A stretch of DNA of 54,088 nt, taken from the NCBI GenBank assembly GCA_944384995.1, contig CALWVN010000012.1, positions 1 through 54,088 of the forward strand. The letters run 5' to 3'. Below are positions 33,640 to 41,888 of this stretch, in pieces. This DNA comes from an uncultured Clostridia bacterium (GTDB taxonomy: Bacteria > Bacillota > Clostridia > Oscillospirales > Acutalibacteraceae). A program made the translations under genes and the position numbers. Each line of letters starts with the position of its first letter. Positions within the stretch are counted from its first letter, which is position 1. The notes under the pieces were generated by a model. The model made no database searches. It was not told the DNA's origin and worked only from the letters and a program-made list of their open reading frames with translations.

Positions 33640-33806
33640 GAAAGCAGAAAAGCCCTCAGAAGGGGAGTAGCTTTCCGGCAAAGGTCTTTGCCTCTTTGCC
33701 GAAACCCGCCGGTCAACATCTTGCCGTTTTCGGCTGGCCGGCGAGCCTGGTTTTTGCAGGTAGCAAGACCTTCGGCAACGTTGTGCGTTTGCCTGAAGGT
33801 CTTTTT
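33640..33806 (+). promoter_or_regulatory. yybP-ykoY manganese riboswitch with terminator
   Basis: The leader contains the conserved yybP-ykoY features: CCCTCAGAAGGGGAGTAGC near the 5' end, a central CCGCCGGTCAACATC / GGCTGGCCGGCGAGCC arm, and the closing GTAGCAAGACCTT segment. Then comes a terminator stem, AAGACCTTCGGCAA with TTGCCTGAAGGTCTT, followed by T6 (33801-33807). This class binds Mn2+ and, when bound, normally lets transcription continue. It sits directly upstream of a cation-exporting ATPase, the expected target. Confidence 0.9.
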
Positions 33807-33835
33807 TCATATAACAAATTTCAGGAGGCGACAGT

Positions 33836-36505
33836 ATGCAATCCTATTTGCAGTCCCCGCAGGAGGTCTTTGACGCGGTGCAAAGCTCCCAACAGGGCCT
33901 TTCACGCGCCGAAGCGGAAAAACGTCTTGCCGAAAACGGTGAGAACAAGCTCGAAGAGGGGAAAAAGAAATCGCTTGCCCGCAGGTTCTTAGAGCAGTTT
34001 GCCGACCCGATGATCATCATCCTCATCGCGGCGGCGGTGGTCTCCGGGATCACGGCGGCAATGGAAAGCGAGTTTCCCACAGACGTCATCATCATCCTCG
34101 CGGTGGTCCTCATCAACGCGGTGTTGGGCGTCTATCAGGAGAGCAAAGCGGAAAAGGCGATCGAGGCGCTGCAGAAAATGGCGGCGGCGACCTCCAAGGT
34201 CCTGCGCGACGGCGAGGTCAAGCAGATCCCGAGCGCGGAGCTGGTCGTGGGCGATGTGATTTTGCTCGAAGCGGGCGACGCCGTTCCTGCGGACGCGCGT
34301 ATTTTTGAATGTGCGAGTCTCAAGATCGAGGAGGCCGCGCTGACGGGTGAATCCGTGCCGGTCAACAAGGCGATAAGTGCGCTTGGACTCGGCGACCGGA
34401 AGGACGTGCCGCTGGGTGACCGCAAAAACATGATGTACATGGGCTCCTCGGTTGTGTACGGGCGCGGTCGCGCGGTCGTGACCGCCACCGGCATGGATAC
34501 CGAAATGGGCAAGATCGCGGGCGCGCTTTCAGCGGCGCAGGAATCCCGCACGCCGCTGCAGCTGAAGCTCGCGCAGCTCTCCAAAATCTTAAGCTATATT
34601 GTTCTCGGCATCTGCGTGTTCATGTTCGTGTTCGACATTGTCCGCCGTTACGTGACGGGTGGGGTGCCGGATTTCGACTTTCTCTTGAATTCCTTTATGA
34701 TCGCCGTGTCGCTGGCGGTCGCCGCGATCCCCGAGGGCCTTGCGGCGGTGGTGACGGTGGTGCTTTCCATCGGCGTGACGAACATGTCGAAGAAGAACGC
34801 CATCATCCGCAAGCTGACCGCCGTCGAAACGCTCGGCTGTGCGCAGATCATCTGCTCGGATAAGACCGGCACGCTCACACAGAACAAAATGACCGTGGTC
34901 GAGCATTACGGCGAAGACGAAAAGCTGCTGGCGCAGTGCATGGCGCTTTGTACCGATGTGAGCGTTGACCACGACGGCAACCTGGTCGGTGAGCCGACCG
35001 AAGCGGCGCTCGTGGCGTACGCCATGACGCTGGGCATGAATAAGAACGACCTGCTTGCCGCCGCCCCGCGCGTGGGGGAAGCCCCGTTTGATTCCTCGCG
35101 CAAAATGATGTCCACCATCCACAAAACCGCCGACGGCGTTTTACAGTTCACCAAAGGCGCGCCCGACGTCGTGCTGGGACACTGCACGCACATCTTCAAA
35201 AACGGCGAATCCGTCCCCATGACCGAAGCAGACCGCGAAGCGGTGCTCGCCGCAAACAAGGCGTTTGCCGACCGCGCACTGCGCGTGCTTGCCGGGGCGT
35301 TCCGCACCCATGCTGCCGTGCCCGACGATCAAAGCCCCGAGGCGATCGAGCACGATCTGACCTTTGTAGGCTTAACGGGTATGATCGACCCCGTGCGCCC
35401 GGAGGTCAAGGCGGCGATCGAGGAATGCCGCAGCGCGGGCATCCGCCCGATCATGATCACCGGCGACCATAAGGATACCGCCGTTGCCATCGCGAAGGAG
35501 CTCGGCATCATTGAGGACGCATCGCAAGCCATTACGGGCGCGGAGCTCAACGACATTTCCGACGAGGAATTCAAGGAAAAGGTCACGCAGTATTCCGTTT
35601 ACGCGCGCGTACAGCCTGAGCATAAGGTGCGTATCGTCAACGCCTGGCGCGCACGCGGCATGGTGACCGCCATGACGGGCGACGGCGTGAACGACGCGCC
35701 GTCCATCAAGAGCGCGGACATCGGCGTGGGCATGGGCATCACCGGCACGGACGTAACGAAAAACGTGGCGGATATGGTGCTTGCCGATGACAACTTTGCG
35801 ACGATCGTCTCCGCCGTGGGCGAGGGCCGCCGCATCTATGACAACATCCGCAAATCCATCCAGTTCCTGCTCGCCTCCAATTTGAGCGAGGTTTTGGCGA
35901 TCTTCTTCGCGAACCTCATGGGCTTCACGATCTTAAAGCCCGTGCACCTGTTGTGGATCAACCTCGTGACCGACTCCTTCCCGGCGCTGGCACTGAGTAT
36001 GGAAAAGGGCGAGCGCGACATCATGAAGCGCCCGCCGCGCAAGACCTCCGACGGCATTTTCGCAGGCGGCGTGGGCGGCGACATCGCCTATCAGGGCCTC
36101 TTGGTTACGCTGCTGACCCTTGCGGCATACTTCGTCGGACATTTCATTGAAGCGGGGAAATGGGAAATTGTAGACAGTCCCGACGGCATGACCATGGCGT
36201 TCCTAACGATGTCGCTGTGCGAGATCTTCCACTCGCTGAATATGCGCTCGCAGCGCGGCTCGATCTTCTCGATGGGCGTGCACGGCAGCCATAACAAATA
36301 TCTGGCACTTTCGACGCTCGCTTCTTTCGTGACGACCACTGCGGTCATTTATATCCCGTTCTTGAGTGAGGCGTTTGAGTTCGAGCACATCAGCCTGCTC
36401 GAATACGTCATCGCTGTGGCACTTGCGTTTGCCATCGTGCCGCTTGTGGAAATCGTCAAGGCGTGTGAGCGCGCCGCAATCAAGCGGAAGAAAAACAAGC
36501 AATAA
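33836..36505 (+). CDS. P-type cation ATPase (type IIA; probable Mn2+/Ca2+ exporter)
   Basis: The 889-residue pump has the full P-type plan: an N-terminal cation-ATPase domain, actuator motif LTGES, IPEGL in M4, phosphorylation motif DKTGTLT (Asp342), KGAPD in the nucleotide-binding domain, TGDGVNDAPS, and M6 with WINLVTDSFPALAL. These residues place it with SERCA-like Ca2+/Mn2+ pumps in the cytoplasmic membrane. The manganese riboswitch upstream favours Mn2+ export as the physiological role, although sequence alone does not separate Mn2+ from Ca2+. AGGAGG precedes the ATG. A terminator follows. Confidence 0.94.
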   Translation: MQSYLQSPQEVFDAVQSSQQGLSRAEAEKRLAENGENKLEEGKKKSLARRFLEQFADPMIIILIAAAVVSGITAAMESEFPTDVIIILAVVLINAVLGVYQESKAEKAIEALQKMAAATSKVLRDGEVKQIPSAELVVGDVILLEAGDAVPADARIFECASLKIEEAALTGESVPVNKAISALGLGDRKDVPLGDRKNMMYMGSSVVYGRGRAVVTATGMDTEMGKIAGALSAAQESRTPLQLKLAQLSKILSYIVLGICVFMFVFDIVRRYVTGGVPDFDFLLNSFMIAVSLAVAAIPEGLAAVVTVVLSIGVTNMSKKNAIIRKLTAVETLGCAQIICSDKTGTLTQNKMTVVEHYGEDEKLLAQCMALCTDVSVDHDGNLVGEPTEAALVAYAMTLGMNKNDLLAAAPRVGEAPFDSSRKMMSTIHKTADGVLQFTKGAPDVVLGHCTHIFKNGESVPMTEADREAVLAANKAFADRALRVLAGAFRTHAAVPDDQSPEAIEHDLTFVGLTGMIDPVRPEVKAAIEECRSAGIRPIMITGDHKDTAVAIAKELGIIEDASQAITGAELNDISDEEFKEKVTQYSVYARVQPEHKVRIVNAWRARGMVTAMTGDGVNDAPSIKSADIGVGMGITGTDVTKNVADMVLADDNFATIVSAVGEGRRIYDNIRKSIQFLLASNLSEVLAIFFANLMGFTILKPVHLLWINLVTDSFPALALSMEKGERDIMKRPPRKTSDGIFAGGVGGDIAYQGLLVTLLTLAAYFVGHFIEAGKWEIVDSPDGMTMAFLTMSLCEIFHSLNMRSQRGSIFSMGVHGSHNKYLALSTLASFVTTTAVIYIPFLSEAFEFEHISLLEYVIAVALAFAIVPLVEIVKACERAAIKRKKNKQ

Positions 36506-36530
36506 ACGCGCGAAATGCGCAACGAAAAGA

Positions 36531-36558
36531 ACGCCCCCTCTTGCGAGGGGGCGTTTTG
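36531..36558 (+). terminator. terminator after the P-type ATPase
   Basis: ACGCCCCCTC (36531-36540), loop TTGC, GAGGGGGCGT (36545-36554), then TTT. Confidence 0.88.
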
Positions 36559-36630
36559 CGTGCCCAAAAGTGAGTTTCGCGTTTCCTGTCAAGGGGGCGA
36601 TTCCCTGCCCTGCGTTTATTCGGCAGCGTA

Positions 36631-36831
36631 TTACGCAATCTTCTGCATCCACGCGTTATATTTTTTAAACACCTTTTCGAGGATCTTGGGGCTGTCGGCG
36701 CTGACAAACAGCACCTTTACGCCGCTGCGTTCCCGCCGAATGCGTGCGCGCACCCGTTCGAAAATGCGTGCGCTCGGACGGTAGGCGTCCACCGCCGTGT
36801 TCAGTAATGCGTCCGTATCATGCAGGTTCAT
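36631..36831 (-). CDS. 66-residue protein coupled to the ECF sigma gene
   Basis: This small, basic, probably helical protein (TDALLNTAVDAYRPSARIFERV, SPKILEKVFKKYNAWMQKIA) has no membrane segment and no Cys or His of zinc-binding anti-sigma type. GGGAG lies 9 bp before ATG 36831. The start overlaps the end of the sigma gene by 14 bp, so production is coupled to the sigma factor. It occupies the position where an anti-sigma factor is often found. Whether it binds the sigma factor cannot be judged from sequence. Confidence 0.65.
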   Translation of the reverse strand: MNLHDTDALLNTAVDAYRPSARIFERVRARIRRERSGVKVLFVSADSPKILEKVFKKYNAWMQKIA

Positions 36832-37324
36832 CCGTCTTTGTCTCCCGTTCCAAATGTTCCGAAAATAAGCCCTTCGCCTTTTGCAGCCGCGTGCGCACGG
36901 CGGAAGCTGTCACGCCGAGCATCGCCCCGATCTCTTCGCTTTTAAAGCCGAAGCTTTTTAAAGTCAGCAGCTCGGCACAGTCTTTTGGCAGCGCCGCGAA
37001 TGCGCGCTGTACCGCCAGGCGTGTCATATCATCGGGTGCAGCGGAAAGGTCTTGCTGTGCTTCGTCGAGTGGCTGTGTCTCGCGCGAAGCATAAGCACGC
37101 CGCAAGAAGTCGTTTTTCAGGTTCACAGCGCAGCGGAATACCCATGCGCGCCAGTTGTCGGGTGTTTTGCCGTCTTGGATCGCGCGCCATACCCGCAGGA
37201 AGATCTCCTGCGCGAGGTCTTCCGCCTCCTGCGCGCCGAAGCAGACGTTGAAATAAGCATACACGTCTGAAAACAGCGCGTCGTAAACCGCGTCAAACGC
37301 TTCACTTTTCTCTTGCGCGTTCAT
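36818..37324 (-). CDS. ECF-type RNA polymerase sigma factor
   Basis: The 168-residue protein has sigma region 2 (YAYFNVCFGAQEAEDLAQEIFLRVWRAI, then NWRAWVFRCAVNLKNDFLRR) and region 4 (LPKDCAELLTLKSFGFKSEEIGAMLGVTASAVRTRLQKAKGLF), with no region 1 or 3. This is the ECF plan. It would redirect RNA polymerase to a specific promoter set under an unknown signal. It starts 4 bp inside the end of the upstream 291-residue gene and overlaps the 66-residue gene by 14 bp, so all three are coupled. No classical membrane anti-sigma gene is adjacent. Confidence 0.93.
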   Translation of the reverse strand: MNAQEKSEAFDAVYDALFSDVYAYFNVCFGAQEAEDLAQEIFLRVWRAIQDGKTPDNWRAWVFRCAVNLKNDFLRRAYASRETQPLDEAQQDLSAAPDDMTRLAVQRAFAALPKDCAELLTLKSFGFKSEEIGAMLGVTASAVRTRLQKAKGLFSEHLERETKTDEPA

Positions 37325-38196
37325 CGTCTCCGAATTTTTGCGACGTCGTGCGCCAAAAGCTGCACCACGTCAAACGTTTCCTTGGTCGCGCGAAGCTGCG
37401 CAACGTCCGAAATTAAGCAGACCTTTTCGAGCAGGAGCTCGGCGGTCACGTCCTTTTCAATATAGAGCTTCGCAATGTCCATCAGCACGAGCTTGCCGGG
37501 GACATTTTCCAAAAGCGCCTTCGTCACGCGGAATTCCGACAAATCCTTTTTGAAAAGGATGGTGCCGTCTGTATTCGAGTACACGACTTCGCCCGCGCTT
37601 AAAGAAAGCGCGCTTTTCTGCACGCTCGGGTGCGCGATGACCAGCTTTGCCGTTACTTCACCGTGCGCCTCTGCGGGGACTGCTTGCACAAAAACGAGCT
37701 TGCCGTAGTAGCGGTTCTTGCCGTCGCCTAAAAAGCGTTCGGCGGGCAGGATCGCCCCGTCAGGCAAAAATTCCACGCCGGAAAGGTCAATGGTATCCAC
37801 CTTGCCGTTGACGCATAACAGATTGATTTGCCCGCCGTTTCGGCTGCCCTTGTCACAGACCGCTTTGCCATTGACGATCAACGAAACCTGTTTGTTTTCG
37901 GAAAGCGGCAGAATGACGGCGGTGCCGTTGACGACGCAGATGCTGTCGCCGTCGGGCAGATTGTTGTCGCTCAAAACCGTTTCACCGTTGAACGTGAGCA
38001 AGGTGGTGTCCGCGTCCGCATAGACGGTGGATGCGACGTTTTTCATATCGATTTTCGCGAGCGCCGCACGGGTTTGTTCGTCACAGCCTTTCGGCAGGAT
38101 CACCAGCGCCGCATTGTGCACCGCCTCGACCGACGAAGCGGCTTCGGGCGTGTTGTAGCTGCGCAGATCGCAGATCGCCACATTTTGAAATTTCAT
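37321..38196 (-). CDS. 291-residue protein of unknown family heading the ECF sigma operon
   Basis: The protein lacks a signal peptide or membrane helix. The middle part repeats short beta-type stretches around Val-Asn-Gly or Leu-Asp-Gly turns (ICVVNGTAVILPL, VSLIVNGKAVCDKG, INLLCVNGKVDTIDLSG, LPDGAILPAERFL), which suggests a beta-helix or polymer-like fold somewhat like bactofilins. The N-terminus (KFQNVAICDLRSYNTPEAASSV) may be a separate small domain. AAAGGGGA precedes ATG 38196. It overlaps the sigma gene by 4 bp. A sensory or scaffold role for the sigma factor is possible but is inference. Confidence 0.8.
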   Translation of the reverse strand: MKFQNVAICDLRSYNTPEAASSVEAVHNAALVILPKGCDEQTRAALAKIDMKNVASTVYADADTTLLTFNGETVLSDNNLPDGDSICVVNGTAVILPLSENKQVSLIVNGKAVCDKGSRNGGQINLLCVNGKVDTIDLSGVEFLPDGAILPAERFLGDGKNRYYGKLVFVQAVPAEAHGEVTAKLVIAHPSVQKSALSLSAGEVVYSNTDGTILFKKDLSEFRVTKALLENVPGKLVLMDIAKLYIEKDVTAELLLEKVCLISDVAQLRATKETFDVVQLLAHDVAKIRRR

Positions 38197-38280
38197 CGTG
38201 ATCCCCTTTCAGACTTCAAAAGCCGGTTTCTGTAAAGTAAGACGCACGGTAAACAAAATTTGTCCGTTTTAGACGGCAGA

Positions 38281-38431
38281 GATTAGATGTTAGATTTTAG
38301 ATGTGCGATAGGGAGGTTTTGCGAAAAGCCGGTAAATTTGCCCGGGGAGGTGTAGGGGCGGGCATGGAAACCCGCCCGCACCATGTCTAATATCTAACGT
38401 CTAACGTCTAACATCTAACATCTAACATCTA
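38281..38431. repeat. inverted TTAGATG / CTAACAT heptad arrays flanking a GC hairpin
   Basis: GATTAGATGTTAGATTTTAG (38281-38300) on the left is matched by at least five head-to-tail CTAACAT/CTAACGT units on the right (38386-38431). Between them lies the hairpin GGGCGGGC-ATGGAAA-CCCGCCC (about 38356-38377), preceded by GTAGG. The right array runs into the stop codon of rlmH (TAG at 38429-38431). Related arrays lie at 42.8-43.16 kb and 50.6-51.2 kb. Confidence 0.8.
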
Positions 38432-38911
38432 CTTATGGTATTTCCCGCCGTTTTGGATTTGAAACGCGCGGTAGACCTGCTCTAAGAGCATCACGCGGGC
38501 GAGCCTGTGCGGAAAGGTCATTTCCGACATCGATAGCCGAAAATCCGCCCGCCGCTTGACCTCCTCGGAAAGCCCGTAAGAGCTGCCGAGCACAAAAACA
38601 AGCTCGCTTTTGCCGTCCAAAGCGAGCGTAGATATTTTTTGACTAAACGCTTCGCTGGAAAGCGTTTTCCCCTCGATGCAAAGCGCAAAGACGTAGGCGT
38701 TTTTCGGGATCTTTGCGAGGATCTGCGCGCCTTCGCGTTCGAGCGCTTTTTGGATCTGCGCCTTTGAGGGATTCTCGGACAGCGATTCGGGGGTAAGCTC
38801 GACCGTCCGCAGACGGCAAAATGCCGAGAGCCGTTTTTCGTATTCGGCGCAAAAGTCGCGAACATACTTTTCCCTGCATTTGCCGAGCGCCAAAATCGTT
38901 ACCGCGAGCAC
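38429..38911 (-). CDS. rlmH: 23S rRNA (pseudouridine-1915 N3) methyltransferase
   Basis: RlmH (160 residues; family 155-160) methylates pseudouridine 1915 in helix 69. The SPOUT knot motifs are FVLGSSYGLSEEVKRRADFRLSMSEMTFPHRLARVMLLEQVYRAFQI and the ending GGKYHK, both diagnostic. The start is GTG 38911, 13 bp inside the end of the MBL gene. This gives the family N-terminus (LAVTILALGKCREKYVRDFCAEY). The stop TAG is the first triplet of a TAGATGT repeat array. The gene is last in the leftward GDPD-MBL-rlmH operon. Confidence 0.94.
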   Translation of the reverse strand: MLAVTILALGKCREKYVRDFCAEYEKRLSAFCRLRTVELTPESLSENPSKAQIQKALEREGAQILAKIPKNAYVFALCIEGKTLSSEAFSQKISTLALDGKSELVFVLGSSYGLSEEVKRRADFRLSMSEMTFPHRLARVMLLEQVYRAFQIQNGGKYHK

Positions 38912-39702
38912 AGCTGCACCGCCTTTTGTGCCCAGACGGGGCTTGCCACTGTGAGGGTAAAATCCACATCCGCTTGCGCGCCGTGCGCCTGAAGCGCGTC
39001 CGACGTCACACGGTACGCGAGCGCGGGGAGGTTGTTCTGCTCGCTTAAATGCCCTAAAAACAGATGCTGCGTCCCGCTTTCCACCAGCGTGCAGGCAGCT
39101 TCGGCGCACGCATCGTTGCACAGGTGCCCATGCGTACCGAGAATGCGCTTCTTCAGCGGATACGGGTACTGTGGGTTGCTTTGCAGCATCCGCACATCGT
39201 GGTTGGATTCGAGCAGCACGGTTTCACAGCCCTTGAGTGCCGCCAGCACCGTGTCGGTCATCTCCCCGAGATCTGTTGCAACGGCAACACGCGAGCCGTC
39301 CTCCGCCGTGAGCACATAGCCGCAGCTCTCCCGGCTGTCGTGCGGCGTTCGGAACGACTGCACGAACAGCGCGCCGCAGTCCGTGCCCGCTTCACCCAAG
39401 ACGAACGCATCAAAGCGCCCGTCTAAAACACGCATATCGTCGAGAGCCTCCAGCGTACCCGCCGTCGCGTAAACGGGCGTATCGTATTTTGCGGCAAATA
39501 CGCGCAGCCCCGCGACATGGTCGGAATGCTCGTGCGTAACGAACACCGCGCGGATGCTGTCGGGTGCGACACCGATGTTGTGCAGCGCCGCTTCCGTTTG
39601 GCGGCAGGAACGCCCGACGTCCACAAGCACGCCGCCGCCCTCTGCGCCGATGTAAATGGAATTGCCTTTGCTGGAAGAAAACAGGGGACAAAATGTAGTC
39701 AT
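38899..39702 (-). CDS. MBL-fold metallohydrolase, YycJ/WalJ type
   Basis: The 267-residue metallo-beta-lactamase-fold protein has THEHSDHVAGL (metal-binding HxHxDH), VATDLGEMTD, LLESNHD and GHLSEQN. It starts CPLFSSSKGNSIYIG, as in YycJ/WalJ exonuclease-like proteins linked to DNA repair and the WalRK region. Association with rlmH is typical of Firmicutes. Here walR and walK are not nearby. It overlaps rlmH by 13 bp and begins 3 bp after the GDPD stop. Confidence 0.92.
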   Translation of the reverse strand: MTTFCPLFSSSKGNSIYIGAEGGGVLVDVGRSCRQTEAALHNIGVAPDSIRAVFVTHEHSDHVAGLRVFAAKYDTPVYATAGTLEALDDMRVLDGRFDAFVLGEAGTDCGALFVQSFRTPHDSRESCGYVLTAEDGSRVAVATDLGEMTDTVLAALKGCETVLLESNHDVRMLQSNPQYPYPLKKRILGTHGHLCNDACAEAACTLVESGTQHLFLGHLSEQNNLPALAYRVTSDALQAHGAQADVDFTLTVASPVWAQKAVQLCSR

Positions 39703-39705
39703 AAA

Positions 39706-40599
39706 TTATCTATTCTCCGCGGTCGAGACTTTTTCCCGCGCCGCAGCGCAGGGCAAAATGGAGTTGGTCGTGACATAGTGCACGCCTGCATCCATCATCT
39801 TTTCCAGAAGTTCTTTGGAGTCTACCGTCCAGCACGCGGCGGTAAGGCCCGCGTCGTGGATCTTCCCGATCGCCTCGGGGCGCGGGGAATTGTACTGCGC
39901 ACAAAATGCCACGCCGGCGTGGATCTCCTTGGCGGCGGCGATCTTCTTGTCGGTGATGTATTCCACGAGATACCACATTTCAAGGGCTTGGTCGATCTCG
40001 CGCAGCTTGCGCAGCACCGAGATGTGGAACGAAATGAGGATACAGCTTTTGAGGATGTCGTTTTGCACGAGCAGGTCATAAAGCGACTGCATTTTCTCGA
40101 TGCGCCGGTCCTTGACCTCGATCATCGGGCGGCAGCCGTAGGCCTTGCAGATGTCGATGTACTCCTGCAAGGTGCAGATGCGCGCGTCGGGGAAGTTCTC
40201 GATATTCGCACCGTTGACCATTTTCTTTTCGAGCATTTCGGGGTAAGAGTAGCTTTTTACGTCGCCCGTGCCGTCAAACATGGTCTTGATCTGCCCGTCG
40301 TGCAGCACCACCCAAACGCCGTCCGTCGTGCAGTGCGTATCACACTCAATCGCGTAAAAGCCCGCTTTGCCCGCCGCCGTGAACGCTTCGGCGGTGTTTT
40401 CGGGAAAGACGGCGGAAAGCCCGCGGTGCGCGGTCAAATGCAGCTCGCGCGTGTCGTCGGGGCGCAGTTCGTCAAACGCCTTTAAGGGCTTTGGCTTGAT
40501 CTTCCGGTAGCGCATGCGGCGGTAAATGACCCCGCCGAGCGCGCTGGATGCAACAGCAGCCATGCCCGTCATGGCAAGCTTCTTCCATACCGAACTCAT
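39706..40599 (-). CDS. glycerophosphodiester phosphodiesterase, membrane-anchored
   Basis: The 297-residue GDPD-family protein has AHRGLSAVFPENTAEAF and ECDTHCTTDGVWVVLHD (catalytic His and metal ligands), then MIEVKD and AACWTVDS. The N-terminus (KKLAMTGMAAVASSALGGVIY) is a likely membrane anchor. It splits glycerophosphodiesters to glycerol-3-phosphate and an alcohol, as in phospholipid turnover. ATG 40599 has GGGAGGT about 7 bp upstream. A leftward promoter is at 40657-40685. Confidence 0.93.
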   Translation of the reverse strand: MSSVWKKLAMTGMAAVASSALGGVIYRRMRYRKIKPKPLKAFDELRPDDTRELHLTAHRGLSAVFPENTAEAFTAAGKAGFYAIECDTHCTTDGVWVVLHDGQIKTMFDGTGDVKSYSYPEMLEKKMVNGANIENFPDARICTLQEYIDICKAYGCRPMIEVKDRRIEKMQSLYDLLVQNDILKSCILISFHISVLRKLREIDQALEMWYLVEYITDKKIAAAKEIHAGVAFCAQYNSPRPEAIGKIHDAGLTAACWTVDSKELLEKMMDAGVHYVTTNSILPCAAAREKVSTAENR

Positions 40600-40656
40600 A
40601 ACAGACCTCCCGATTCCTGCCGCCCGCAGACGGCACAACGTTTTTTGCCGTATACT

Positions 40657-40685
40657 ACTATACTACATTTTTCGGGAAAAGTAAA
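40657..40685 (-). promoter_or_regulatory. promoter of GDPD-MBL-rlmH
   Basis: On the minus strand, TTTACT (40680-40685), a 17-bp spacer, and TATAGT (40657-40662). Confidence 0.55.
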
Positions 40686-40915
40686 TGCTTGCAAAAGCAA
40701 ACCGGTAACCGCAACCGATCGAGCCGGACGCCGCACGGCCGTTCGGCTGTACGAAACTTCTTTCGGCACTTTTTGGGGATGCAGAAAGGATCTGCATGCA
40801 GCTCTGCCGCCTTGATCGATCCGAAAGGCGGGCGCAGCCAACGCTGCTTTACCGTGCCGGCACAGTGGGGAAAATCTCCATATCCATTATCAGTAAAAGT
40901 TCCTATTATTATTTA

Positions 40916-40944
40916 TTGACAAACCGGGAAAAATTCGGTATGAT
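40916..40944 (+). promoter_or_regulatory. promoter of the TPR/DUF4037 operon
   Basis: TTGACA (40916-40921), a 17-bp spacer, and TATGAT (40939-40944), about 110 bp before the TPR gene. Confidence 0.8.
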
Positions 40945-41054
40945 GAAAGGCGGAAAAGGCAAAGCCCGCTGTTTGTGTTTCCTAAGACGTGCAGGGCACC
41001 GCACAAAGCCGCAGAATACCGGAAAGGAGCGCGCCGCAGGGCGCGAAAAATACT

Positions 41055-41888
41055 ATGGCTGCGATCGATGCATTTGATTACAAGGAACCTGCCTGCCCGC
41101 TTTGTTCGGGCAAGGATTTTTATTACCCCGACCCCGAAGCGCCGGAGGGGCACATCCCCGTCGCGAATATCACGGATAAATTGGACAGCCTGCTTGCCCG
41201 CGAGGACTACGACGGCGCAAAGCGACTGCTGAAATACTGGGTAGACGAAGCCGTGGCGCTCAAGGATCGGCGCGGCGAGCTTTCGGTGCAAAGCGAGATC
41301 ATGGGGCTTGCGCGCAAGATGGGTGACCGCGACTGGGGCATGGGCGCGGTCGAACGGGGGCTCCAACTGATCGAAAAAGAAGGCCTTGACGGGCTTGTGT
41401 CCGCTGCGACTATTCTTTTGAACGCGGCGACGACCTGCAAGGCATTCGGCGACCCCGAACGCGCACTGACGCTGTATGCGCGCGCCGAAGCGGTGTATGA
41501 GAAAGAACTGCCCGCGCAGGATTTGCAGCTTGCGGGGCTTTACAACAACAAGGCGACCGCGCTCGCGGAGCTCGGTCGCTTTGACGAAGCCGAAGCGCTG
41601 TATGCGCGCGCGTATGCGATCTTGGAGCATAACGGGCATACCGAGCCCGACCGCGCCGTGACGAAAATCAATTTGGCGGATCTGTACGCCGCCGCAGGGC
41701 GGGACGAGGCGCAGGTGGAAGCCCTGCTTTTCGAGGCACTCGCACTGCTTGATGACGAGCACACCGTGCGCGACGGCTACTATGCCTTTGTCTGCCGCAA
41801 GGCGGCGCAGGCGTTCGGGTACTATGGATTTTTCAAGGTCCGCAAGGATCTCGACGAAAGGGCGAACCGCATCTATGCAGGGGCTTGA
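41055..41888 (+). CDS. tetratricopeptide-repeat protein with N-terminal CxxC
   Basis: The 277-residue helical protein contains at least four TPR-like pairs (ERALTLYARAEAVYEK, AGLYNNKATALAELGRFDEAEALYARAYAIL, NLADLYAAAGRDEAQVEALLFEALALL). The N-terminus has CPLCSGKDFYYPD, half of a possible zinc site. It is cytoplasmic and probably a protein-protein scaffold. Its end overlaps the DUF4037 gene by 14 bp, so the two are made together. ATG 41055 has no strong SD (GGGCGCGAAAAATACT). Confidence 0.85.
   Translation: MAAIDAFDYKEPACPLCSGKDFYYPDPEAPEGHIPVANITDKLDSLLAREDYDGAKRLLKYWVDEAVALKDRRGELSVQSEIMGLARKMGDRDWGMGAVERGLQLIEKEGLDGLVSAATILLNAATTCKAFGDPERALTLYARAEAVYEKELPAQDLQLAGLYNNKATALAELGRFDEAEALYARAYAILEHNGHTEPDRAVTKINLADLYAAAGRDEAQVEALLFEALALLDDEHTVRDGYYAFVCRKAAQAFGYYGFFKVRKDLDERANRIYAGA

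Larger units (their letters stand above)
40600..41054. other. 455-bp divergent promoter region
   Basis: It holds the leftward GDPD promoter and the rightward TPR promoter (40916-40944). The middle (40690-40880) is GC-rich with small inverted repeats, and I see no gene in it. The roughly 100-nt leader of the TPR gene has the hairpin-like GCGCGCCGCAGGGCGCG just before its start. Confidence 0.65.

Noticed and set aside
38385-38431. CRISPR-like or telomere-like short repeat
   Set aside because: The 7-bp units are directly tandem with no spacers and occur as inverted pairs.
39517-40485. Plus-strand frame of about 322 codons opposite the GDPD gene
   Set aside because: The GDPD motifs on the minus strand are unmistakable; the plus frame has no start signal and shadow composition.
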